NCBI GenBank assembly: GCA_023433685.1
Contig: JAEYUD010000138.1
Location: 1 to 5,940, forward strand
Origin: Bacteroidota bacterium
Lineage (GTDB): Bacteria; Bacteroidota; Ignavibacteria; Ignavibacteriales; Ignavibacteriaceae
DNA: 5,940 nt
Direction: 5' to 3'
The translations under genes and the position numbers were made by a program. This document shows, in pieces, positions 1-5,940 of this stretch. The notes beneath the pieces were generated by a model that was given only the letters and a program-made list of their open reading frames with translations, had not been told where the DNA came from and did not search any database. Numbering within the stretch: position 1 is the first letter of the stretch; every line of letters begins with the position of its first letter.

Positions 1-1036
1 GATTCCAGACGTTCATTGAGGCATTCAGCTTTTCGTCGGGTGTTTCAACTTTGAAATGGGAGAGGTATCCGGTCCAATACTCCTTGACCTCACTGAACTT
101 GGTGTCAAGTATGGAGACATCTTTCAGGTTCTCCCAGTTAAGATGCTGATACTTGAACGCCGGATCGTCTTCATTCTTCGGAGCCACACCCATTATAACG
201 GCAAATTCAATCTCTTCACCCGGATTCAGTGTGATCTTGTTTTGAAGAGCAACCACCGGGTCACCGGCTGTTATCTCAGTATTGAACATTTCACTTCTCT
301 CAACCGCTTCAGGATTGGCTTCAGAGCGCCATCTGCCAATAAATTTGTCGAGGCTGCCATCAAAGCCTGTAACCGGTAGGGTGGAGGTGAAAAGAAGTTC
401 ATATTTCCAGTCAAGATTTGGCTGCTCCACGCTCACTTTCTTATTAAGCACCCAGTATCTGCGCGTAGCCACGAGTGAATCACTTGCTTTGTCAAAATGG
501 ATATCCGTGAAGTGCTTATCGTTCGGTTGGTTGATAATATCATTTAGCGCGTTACCCATCATCAACTCCGCGAAAGAGTAGACCTCAAGCTCCCTCACTT
601 CTTCAGTAAGGTTTTTCAGTGATATACGCCAGATCTCTGCATTGGTATCACGGGGTACAAAATATGTTATCCTGCCGCTCAGACCGAGGAAGCGGGTTTT
701 GATCGAGGTGTATCCCTGACCGTGCCGGCACTCATATTCATCATACTCTTTGTCGATGGTGGGCGCCCAGCTCAGAGATCTGTATTCACCGGTTTTGGCA
801 TCCTTCACCATTACATATCTGCCGGGTCTGTCCCAGGGCAGGCAGTTGTAACGCATGCGTGTCAGACGGTTGTCGCGGGGTGTTTCGAGGAATGAAAAAC
901 CTCCGCCGGTGTGTGATATGAGACCCGCGAAGTCATTGTTCCATATATAGTTAAACCAAGGTCTTGGAGTTTTGGGATCAGTGATCACGTACTCGCGGTG
1001 GTCTTCAGTAAAATATCCGTATTTGTTCTTAATCAT
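1..1036 (-). CDS. GH94-family glycoside phosphorylase, N-terminal part (cellobiose/chitobiose phosphorylase-like); runs off the left edge
   Basis: An open frame starts at ATG 1036-1034 and gives 345 codons with no stop before the window edge. Family members are about 800 residues, so more than half is missing. Seen: the N-terminus has the GH94 signature YGYF..(D/E)..REYVIT.P.TPRPW.NY (residues 6-30), then ISHTGGGFSF (40-49), R.TR.RYN..PWDRPGRY (57-74), an RHG..Y stretch (104-109) and FIGRWRSEANPEAV (232-245). This is the all-beta N-terminal domain. The last visible residues (LNASMNVWN) look like the entry to the helical catalytic barrel, so the catalytic Asp lies outside. Known: GH94 enzymes phosphorolyse beta-linked disaccharides or oligosaccharides, inverting to alpha-sugar-1-phosphate. 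No signal peptide is seen, so it is probably cytoplasmic. The start lies 12 bases after the GH38 stop. The family is secure; the substrate (cellobiose, chitobiose, cellodextrin or other) is not determined. Confidence 0.9.
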   Translation of the reverse strand, partial: MIKNKYGYFTEDHREYVITDPKTPRPWFNYIWNNDFAGLISHTGGGFSFLETPRDNRLTRMRYNCLPWDRPGRYVMVKDAKTGEYRSLSWAPTIDKEYDEYECRHGQGYTSIKTRFLGLSGRITYFVPRDTNAEIWRISLKNLTEEVRELEVYSFAELMMGNALNDIINQPNDKHFTDIHFDKASDSLVATRRYWVLNKKVSVEQPNLDWKYELLFTSTLPVTGFDGSLDKFIGRWRSEANPEAVERSEMFNTEITAGDPVVALQNKITLNPGEEIEFAVIMGVAPKNEDDPAFKYQHLNWENLKDVSILDTKFSEVKEYWTGYLSHFKVETPDEKLNASMNVWN

Positions 1037-1048
1037 TCTACTTTTGGT
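1037..1048 (-). promoter_or_regulatory. short intergenic leader of the phosphorylase gene, weak ribosome binding site
   Basis: The 12 bases between the GH38 stop and the phosphorylase ATG read ACCAAAAGTAGA in the direction of transcription. The purine-rich AGTAGA directly before the ATG is at best a poor Shine-Dalgarno match. Translation probably depends on ribosomes arriving from the upstream gene or on an A-rich leader, as is common in Bacteroidota-like bacteria. There is no space for a promoter or terminator. Confidence 0.3.
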
Positions 1049-3847
1049 TTAATATTTAATAAGATATGTTTTCAGTTTTTTGGCACCGATCTTCACATTT
1101 AATTCATTTGGTACCTGAAGATTTTTATTCTCAATTATTTCTTCTTCAAGGGTTGTGCGCATAACCTGCTTTGGTGGTACTCCAAAGACAACTTTACCGG
1201 CAATACCCTCTTCGGTAGGGTTATACACTCTGAGAATAAACTCACCATCTTCTTCAGACTCTGCCTTTTTGAAGCAACTGAAGATCAGATTTTCCGGCTC
1301 AATTGAGATGAATGAGAAGGTTGATGGCATTGTACCATTAGCAGTCGACGAAAGCACCGCGGAGAGAGGCATGTTGTAACGTAATGCTTCAGGGTACACT
1401 TCTCCCTCGGTCCAATCACCTTTGAATGGATAAAAGGCGAGTTCAAATGATTGCTTGCCCAAACACTGTGAGCCTTTCATTTCTGAATAATCTTCAACTG
1501 AACTCGGTGAGATTATATAGTTAAAGGATCGCAGAAGTGTAATCGCGATAGTGTTTTGGGTATCAGGCAGCACTTCGTACTCTTTCAGTCCCTTCGAGAA
1601 TATCGCCGCACCATTTCTACCGTCTGAAACAGCCATGAACTGGTGCATGGGGAAATCGTACATCGGCTGCTCGATCCAGGTCGAAGTGTCGGGACGTTCA
1701 ACATATCTTTCAACCACATCAAACTGACCTTCACCATAGTGGGTCTTGATCTTCAAACCGGTAGGGAAGAGAAGCCTTAAGCGGTGACTTTCAGCTTTGT
1801 TGTTCACTTCTGCTCTGATATCCACGCGCTTTGAGCCCTTCACGAGGGTAACGTAAATGCGCACGGGCACAACGGTAAAATCAGGGTTTCTGCTGTGCCT
1901 CTGAGAAAGGTCAGAGGGAAGCGAGAGGTATTGCCTGATCATAACGGTTGCAGAGTGGGATGAATTCTCGACTAATTTAACCTTCGCTTTTGACTCGTCA
2001 GTTGTAACAAATGGCGGAAGTGGTTTATTAACCCAAGCGTGACCCGCTTCACCCTCATCGTACAGACCACCAAGGTTATTGTAATAAAAACCGGTTTCTT
2101 TGTGGAATACGTTGAACGTACCGTTATCGTTGAAGGTTACCTGAAGAAACTCATTATCAAGCTTGGATTTTTTCTTCTTGCCAGAGGCAATAAAATCAGC
2201 TTCAGCAGGTAAAAAGGAGTCAGGAACAACGGCAAATGAGGTGTAACCAAGAGGGGCGATATCTGTAAATGATGCAAGCACTTCATAGCGTTTGGTTTTC
2301 AGGTACATTGGCCTGTTAATCATCTGCTCAAGAACCGGTTCAACATCGTAACTCTCAAGAATCGAGAGTGGGAGGCTCTCACCGGCTTCATTTATAAGTT
2401 TAAGGGAACCGGAATCTGCTTTTTCAGGTACGTCAATCATGAGACGCATTGTTTCATTCCGGGTGTAAGAAGTCGGATTAAACAGTGTAACAAACTGTGG
2501 ATAGTCAGGATGCGCGTATCGCGCAAGCTTACCGGAGTGATCGATGTTTCTGATAATGTATTTGCAGGCACGTTCGAAAACACCGGTGGATATCTCTTCT
2601 ACCTGTTTGTAACGCGACATCATGTCTTCATGAATCGAATCAAGTGAACAGCCACCAATTGAATCGTGCGCTGAATTCTGAACAAGATAATTCCACGCAA
2701 GATCGAGGTACTTGTTTTTGATATCATTTCCAAGTATTCCCGAAAATGAGTTGAATGGTTCGGCGTAAAACTGGAGGTGGTTCTCAACCTCGAAATTTCT
2801 CTGCTTGAGGAACATTCTGGCGCTTGTGGTGTAGCCATACATGTTGCCACTTCGCGCGTCAAATTGTGAACTTCTTCTTTCGCCGGTCACATAAGCGGCT
2901 TTTTCCTCATCAAAAGTCTCTGCAAGGGCGGCAGCGTAATCCTCAAGCGTTGAGTGGATAACGTTTATACCGGGGAATTCCTTTTTGATGTCTTCGAGTA
3001 TTTTTACTGACTTCACGTTCGGGCCTGAGGAATCATGCCCTTCCATCCAGATGACGTGGGGAGTGGTGAAGTCATCAGCCTGTTTGTTAACAATATCTTC
3101 GACAGCAGTCCTGACGTTCTCACTATAGTAGTGGTCAGGGTACTCTGCCATGAAGAAATCCTCTTTATACAGGCGCTCATCCGCAAAGTGGAAAAGTATT
3201 CCGCCTTTGTTCCACGGATGCTCAACATCGTATGGAGTCTCGTTATGGACTACCGGTCGATAGATATAGAAATAAAAATTGTACCTCGGCATGGTTGAAA
3301 AACGGGATGACATGGCAGTTGTGCCGTCAGCACCTTCCCAGACAAACTCCGCTTTCGGAGACTCAAGCGAATTGATACCCCGGTAGAACATAATAAGTTC
3401 AATTCCAAACTCCTTGTATATCTGGGGCAATTGCGAGATCTGCCCCCATGAGAAAGGGGAATAGCCGATCTTTGAAACACCGCCATGCTCCTTGCAGATT
3501 TTGTGACCAATCAGGAGGTTTCTGATAAGATTTTCACCGCCAACCTGGAACTGTTCAGGAAGAATGAACCAGGGTCCGATAAGAAGACGCTTCTCACTAA
3601 CTAATTTAACAAAACGCTCTTTCATGTGAGGCTTCACTTCAAGGTAATCAGTTATGACTATCGACTGACTGTCAAGATGAAAAGCCTTGTAATCAGGATT
3701 TCCTTCGAGAATTTCAATTACACTGTCGATCATATCGACGAGCATCTGCCGGTTACGCTGGAATGGAAAACGCCACTCGCGATCCCAATGGGTGTTGGAA
3801 ATTAGATGAAATACCTTGTTTTTTAGATGATCTTCAAACTTCGACAT
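1049..3847 (-). CDS. GH38-family protein (alpha-mannosidase-like) lacking the canonical nucleophile aspartate
   Basis: A complete 932-residue protein, a normal length for bacterial GH38 members. Seen: the zinc motif THWDREW (19-25, with H20 and D22) opens the catalytic domain. DSQSIVITDYLE (59-70), GGENLIRNLLIG (103-114) and FYRGI (154-158) follow. NSAHDSIGGCSLDSIH (391-406) supplies the C-terminal zinc ligand H394, and an all-beta C-terminal region runs from about 450 to the end. Known: GH38 enzymes are zinc-dependent, retaining alpha-mannosidases. Odd: the block normally read as GY.PDSFG is GYSPFSWGQISQLPQ (128-142), so Phe132 occupies the nucleophile and zinc-ligand position. The region where relatives have G-x-D-H/Q reads GHDSSGPN (270-277). 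A Lys-rich loop (SGKKKKSK, 555-562) lies between beta domains. No signal peptide is seen, so it is probably cytoplasmic. It begins 6 bases after the HAD stop without a Shine-Dalgarno sequence. Family secure; mannosidase activity uncertain. Confidence 0.9.
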   Translation of the reverse strand: MSKFEDHLKNKVFHLISNTHWDREWRFPFQRNRQMLVDMIDSVIEILEGNPDYKAFHLDSQSIVITDYLEVKPHMKERFVKLVSEKRLLIGPWFILPEQFQVGGENLIRNLLIGHKICKEHGGVSKIGYSPFSWGQISQLPQIYKEFGIELIMFYRGINSLESPKAEFVWEGADGTTAMSSRFSTMPRYNFYFYIYRPVVHNETPYDVEHPWNKGGILFHFADERLYKEDFFMAEYPDHYYSENVRTAVEDIVNKQADDFTTPHVIWMEGHDSSGPNVKSVKILEDIKKEFPGINVIHSTLEDYAAALAETFDEEKAAYVTGERRSSQFDARSGNMYGYTTSARMFLKQRNFEVENHLQFYAEPFNSFSGILGNDIKNKYLDLAWNYLVQNSAHDSIGGCSLDSIHEDMMSRYKQVEEISTGVFERACKYIIRNIDHSGKLARYAHPDYPQFVTLFNPTSYTRNETMRLMIDVPEKADSGSLKLINEAGESLPLSILESYDVEPVLEQMINRPMYLKTKRYEVLASFTDIAPLGYTSFAVVPDSFLPAEADFIASGKKKKSKLDNEFLQVTFNDNGTFNVFHKETGFYYNNLGGLYDEGEAGHAWVNKPLPPFVTTDESKAKVKLVENSSHSATVMIRQYLSLPSDLSQRHSRNPDFTVVPVRIYVTLVKGSKRVDIRAEVNNKAESHRLRLLFPTGLKIKTHYGEGQFDVVERYVERPDTSTWIEQPMYDFPMHQFMAVSDGRNGAAIFSKGLKEYEVLPDTQNTIAITLLRSFNYIISPSSVEDYSEMKGSQCLGKQSFELAFYPFKGDWTEGEVYPEALRYNMPLSAVLSSTANGTMPSTFSFISIEPENLIFSCFKKAESEEDGEFILRVYNPTEEGIAGKVVFGVPPKQVMRTTLEEEIIENKNLQVPNELNVKIGAKKLKTYLIKY

Positions 3848-3853
3848 AAAATT
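3848..3853 (-). promoter_or_regulatory. 6-base stop/start junction, GH38 start without Shine-Dalgarno
   Basis: The HAD gene ends TGA, six bases (AATTTT) follow, then comes the GH38 ATG. The preceding bases are CAATCAAATATGAAATTTT, with no G-rich purine run that could pair with 16S rRNA. The start is still convincing because the THWDREW motif sits at residues 19-25, where GH38 proteins usually have it. Translation is probably by coupling or reinitiation from the HAD gene. Confidence 0.4.
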
Positions 3854-5215
3854 TCATATTTGATTGAAAAAGAGGTGTTTCTTAAAAATTACTTCCGGCA
3901 ATCCGTGCTGAGCCACATAAGAAGCCGCACTAAGATTGTGACCTGCTGTCTGCGCGAATGGAACAGCTACGGCAAGCCCGATCCCGGCTGCCCGTATCGC
4001 AAGGTTTCCGCTTTCCGAGTCTTCAAATCCAATGACTCGATCGAAATGATCCACAGGCACTGCGAGTTTGTGAAGTGCCATTGAATACAGATCACGGAAC
4101 GGTTTTAGGCGGATCTCGCTTGAATCTGTCGCTGTAATTACGGCGTCGTAAAACTGGTTGTGATCGCTGAAGAGGTTAATAAGTTCTTCAAGTTCCTCAC
4201 CTGTCAGTCCGGTGCTCTGTAATTCTTCACGAAAAACCTTAAACACCTGAGCCAGAACGATATCGGCTTCATACCTGATGGAAGAGGTAACAACCGCAAT
4301 CCTGACCGGATTATGCTCGAACTTTGCCGCGAGGTGTTGAAGAAAGCCGAGTTCAAGATCAACATCGGCAGTGTCATCATTCAAGTACTTAAGGTGAGAG
4401 AGGATATACTTCTTCAATTTGAGTACCCGCCCTTTTAGTTTTCCTTTCAGCAGCAGAAGGACAAGCAGGGCTCCAGGCATCGGTTCAATTAGATGTCTGC
4501 CCTTTGGGAGGTTAAGCTCTTCTATTACCTTGTCACCCTTCCCGTCAAGTATCAGGGCGAGTATCTCATGGTAGCGGGAGTAATAAATATCTATTGCCGC
4601 CCGCACAACTTCGGTTTCAGTTTCAATTCTGAAGTTATTAAAGTTATGGTCGATCAAAAACTTGACTTCAGGGCACTGCTCAAAATTGTAACTGCCTGAA
4701 TTGATAATTGTTTCAAGCTCTGACGCAAACAGAATCTTACTTAGACCAAGAGATGCCAGATTGTTCTTCACTTCCGCGATGCGGTTGGGATCCTTGCCAA
4801 AACAGATTGTTCTTACCGCGGCATGGATGAACGCCCTTTTAAGGTCATCGATCTGAATATTGTCACGGTATGTCTTGATCAGATACTCAACATGCTTGGT
4901 TGTGCTGTTTCCGATAATATGAGGGTAATCACGGTTTTCATCGAGTCCTTCCCATACATCCTTTGACATCCTTCCTGTGATCCGTCTGACCATATATTCG
5001 AGCGAGTGGATGCAGAGTACCTCGGTTGTCGTGGTTGTGCCATCCATATCCATTACCACGGCATCCAAGTCTGTAATTGATTTTGTTTTCTTGGCGAGAG
5101 GAACCACTTCAAATTTTGGGAAGATGTAGCCCGGATTTTCAATCAGGGCGAACTCGTCGCTTAAACCATTCATTAGAAAAGGCACTTCTGCCTTATCGAT
5201 ATATTTTATTGCCAT
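3854..5215 (-). CDS. HAD-superfamily hydrolase/phosphomutase-like protein with very large cap insertion
   Basis: A complete 453-residue protein. Seen: HAD motif I is DMDGTTTTTE (56-65; nucleophile D56, acid/base D58). Motif II is VVTSS (308-312), the motif III lysine is in RLKPFRDLY (K371), and motif IV is GFEDSESG followed by NLAIRAAGIGLAVAV (396-418). The FEDS.SG..AI.AAG pattern is that of the beta-phosphoglucomutase/sugar phosphatase branch. All four catalytic motifs are present, so it should be active. Odd: about 50 residues precede motif I, and about 250 lie between motifs I and II, where a beta-phosphoglucomutase has roughly 100. The linker PMPGALLVLLLLK (245-257) resembles the usual cap-to-core PG..LL segment but is followed by an extra Lys/Leu-rich stretch (257-277). 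The start overlaps the mutase stop by one base. The likely substrate is a sugar phosphate linked to the neighbouring phosphorylase and mutase; phosphatase versus mutase cannot be decided. Confidence 0.85.
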   Translation of the reverse strand: MAIKYIDKAEVPFLMNGLSDEFALIENPGYIFPKFEVVPLAKKTKSITDLDAVVMDMDGTTTTTEVLCIHSLEYMVRRITGRMSKDVWEGLDENRDYPHIIGNSTTKHVEYLIKTYRDNIQIDDLKRAFIHAAVRTICFGKDPNRIAEVKNNLASLGLSKILFASELETIINSGSYNFEQCPEVKFLIDHNFNNFRIETETEVVRAAIDIYYSRYHEILALILDGKGDKVIEELNLPKGRHLIEPMPGALLVLLLLKGKLKGRVLKLKKYILSHLKYLNDDTADVDLELGFLQHLAAKFEHNPVRIAVVTSSIRYEADIVLAQVFKVFREELQSTGLTGEELEELINLFSDHNQFYDAVITATDSSEIRLKPFRDLYSMALHKLAVPVDHFDRVIGFEDSESGNLAIRAAGIGLAVAVPFAQTAGHNLSAASYVAQHGLPEVIFKKHLFFNQI

Positions 5216-5940
5216 TATCCTCTGTTTCTTTTCTCAATTAATAATTTCATACCGGCATCCAGAATTGACGCGGGTTCAACTTCAGATTCGCCTTCGGCGT
5301 AAAACCTTAGAAGTGGTTCTGTCTCCGAACTTCTGATAAGAAGCCAGCGGGATTCACCATCAAGTCTTAGTTTCAGTCCGTTCACAACTCCTGTGGCTGA
5401 ATAAAATTCAGATGATCCGGTAACTTTGAAGCCGGCTACTTCTTCAGGAATGTCCGCAAAAAGACGGGGGAGCAGTTCCATTCGGTCATCCTCATCGTAA
5501 TGATGGTCGATCCTGTCATAGTGGATCGTACCAAACTCTTTCCGCTTCTCAGCTACAAGTTCACTTAGTTTTGTAAAGGGGGAGTCACCGAGCATTTCGA
5601 GCATGATCATCGCGAACAGAAGACCGTCACGCTCGGGGATGTGACTCGTCAACCCAAAGCCGCCGCTTTCTTCAAAACCCATTGCAACACCGCCCGCGAG
5701 CATTTCCTCGGTGATATATTTAAAACCTACCTGAACTTCACGGATCTTCCTGTTACCAAGTTTCAACTTGAAAAGTTTATCTGTCACCGAAACGGTTTTA
5801 ACGATGTCACCGTCATAGAGTCCTGAATTCACAAGGTGGTCTGTCAGCAGAAGTATCGTCTCCTGCGCGCTTAGCCATTCACCATTTTCAAGAACGAAGG
5901 CCACACGATCAGAATCGCCATCTGTGGCGATACCGAAAGC
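5215..5940 (-). CDS. alpha-D-phosphohexomutase (phosphoglucomutase/phosphomannomutase family), C-terminal part; runs off the right edge
   Basis: The frame is open to the right edge and gives 241 visible residues, roughly the second half of a family member. Seen: the metal-binding loop DGDSDR (visible residues 7-12), VGFKYI (71-76), the domain 3 sugar-binding loop GFEESGGFG (88-96) followed by HIPERDG, and the domain 4 phosphate-binding loop RSSETEPLLRFY (203-214). Known: the family moves phosphate between C1 and C6 of glucose, mannose or GlcNAc, using a phosphoserine in domain 1, which lies outside the window. Inferred: it converts the alpha-hexose-1-phosphate released by the GH94 enzyme into the 6-phosphate. 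A GTG at 5904-5902 could be taken as a start, but the DGDSDR loop lies upstream of it in the same frame, so that codon is an internal valine. The stop overlaps the HAD start (TAATG). Sugar specificity is not readable. Confidence 0.93.
   Translation of the reverse strand, partial: AFGIATDGDSDRVAFVLENGEWLSAQETILLLTDHLVNSGLYDGDIVKTVSVTDKLFKLKLGNRKIREVQVGFKYITEEMLAGGVAMGFEESGGFGLTSHIPERDGLLFAMIMLEMLGDSPFTKLSELVAEKRKEFGTIHYDRIDHHYDEDDRMELLPRLFADIPEEVAGFKVTGSSEFYSATGVVNGLKLRLDGESRWLLIRSSETEPLLRFYAEGESEVEPASILDAGMKLLIEKRNRG
5219..5223 (-). promoter_or_regulatory. possible ribosome binding site of the HAD gene
   Basis: In the direction of transcription the end of the mutase gene reads CAGAGGATAATG. 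AGAGG is a fair Shine-Dalgarno core, but only three bases separate it from the ATG, shorter than usual. The TAATG overlap suggests translational coupling in any case. This is the best Shine-Dalgarno candidate at any of the three junctions. Confidence 0.35.

Noticed and set aside
56..581. Two overlapping plus-strand open frames (56-379 and 282-581)
   Set aside because: They lie antisense to the GH94 gene, whose family motifs are clear on the minus strand; their translations show no recognisable domain.
2351..2369. Perfect 6-base inverted repeat ACTCTC / GAGAGT with a 7-base loop
   Set aside because: It lies inside the GH38 coding region, the stem is short with no T-run, and such repeats are expected by chance in a window of this size.
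3420..3480. Possible frameshift or sequencing error explaining the missing GH38 nucleophile
   Set aside because: The reading frame and conserved residues are intact on both sides (GY.P before, S.WGQISQLPQ after), so a single-frame substitution is the simpler reading.
2620..3510. Short open frames on both strands inside the GH38 gene (2620-2862, 3013-3228, 3035-3298, 3250-3510)
   Set aside because: All are alternative-frame shadows of a well-supported coding region with low-complexity or unrecognisable translations.
3827..4084. Plus-strand open frame spanning the HAD/GH38 junction
   Set aside because: It is antisense to the conserved C-terminus of the HAD protein and the N-terminus of the GH38 protein, with no motif of its own.
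5023..5037. Run of five threonine codons (ACA ACC ACG ACA ACC) that looks like a small repeat
   Set aside because: It is part of HAD motif I and uses mixed codons, so it is not a slippage-prone repeat tract.
4493..5826. Plus-strand open frames at 4493-4699 and 5641-5826
   Set aside because: They are antisense to the HAD and mutase genes and have no domain or ribosome binding site support.

Overview
The window is a solid block of four genes, all on the minus strand, read from right to left: (1) the C-terminal half of an alpha-D-phosphohexomutase (phosphoglucomutase/phosphomannomutase), cut by the right edge; (2) a complete 453-residue HAD-superfamily protein with a very large insertion in its fold; (3) a complete 932-residue glycoside hydrolase family 38 (alpha-mannosidase-like) protein; (4) the N-terminal 345 residues of a GH94-type glycoside phosphorylase, cut by the left edge. 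Junctions are a 1-base stop/start overlap (TAATG), a 6-base gap and a 12-base gap. There is no room for internal promoters or terminators, so this is very probably part of one operon whose promoter lies to the right of the window and whose end lies to the left.

The set reads as cytoplasmic carbohydrate handling. Neither complete protein, nor the visible N-terminus of the phosphorylase, has a signal peptide or membrane segment. Known GH94 enzymes split beta-linked disaccharides or oligosaccharides with inorganic phosphate and release an alpha-hexose-1-phosphate. An alpha-phosphohexomutase would turn that into the 6-phosphate for glycolysis. The GH38 protein would trim or process an oligosaccharide. 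The HAD protein has the motifs of the beta-phosphoglucomutase/phosphatase branch and would act on a sugar phosphate. The exact substrates cannot be read from the sequence.

The two middle genes are the unusual ones. The GH38 protein has phenylalanine where the family has its catalytic, zinc-binding aspartate, although the other recognisable zinc ligands are present. The HAD protein carries about 250 residues between motifs I and II, plus a 50-residue N-terminal extension.

The organism is a bacterium of moderate GC content. Weak or absent Shine-Dalgarno sequences, tight gene packing and the general character of the proteins suggest the Bacteroidota/Ignavibacteriota (FCB) side of the tree, but this is an impression and not a demonstrated placement. 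No RNA genes, mobile elements, CRISPR arrays or convincing repeats were seen, and no non-coding stretch is longer than 12 bases.
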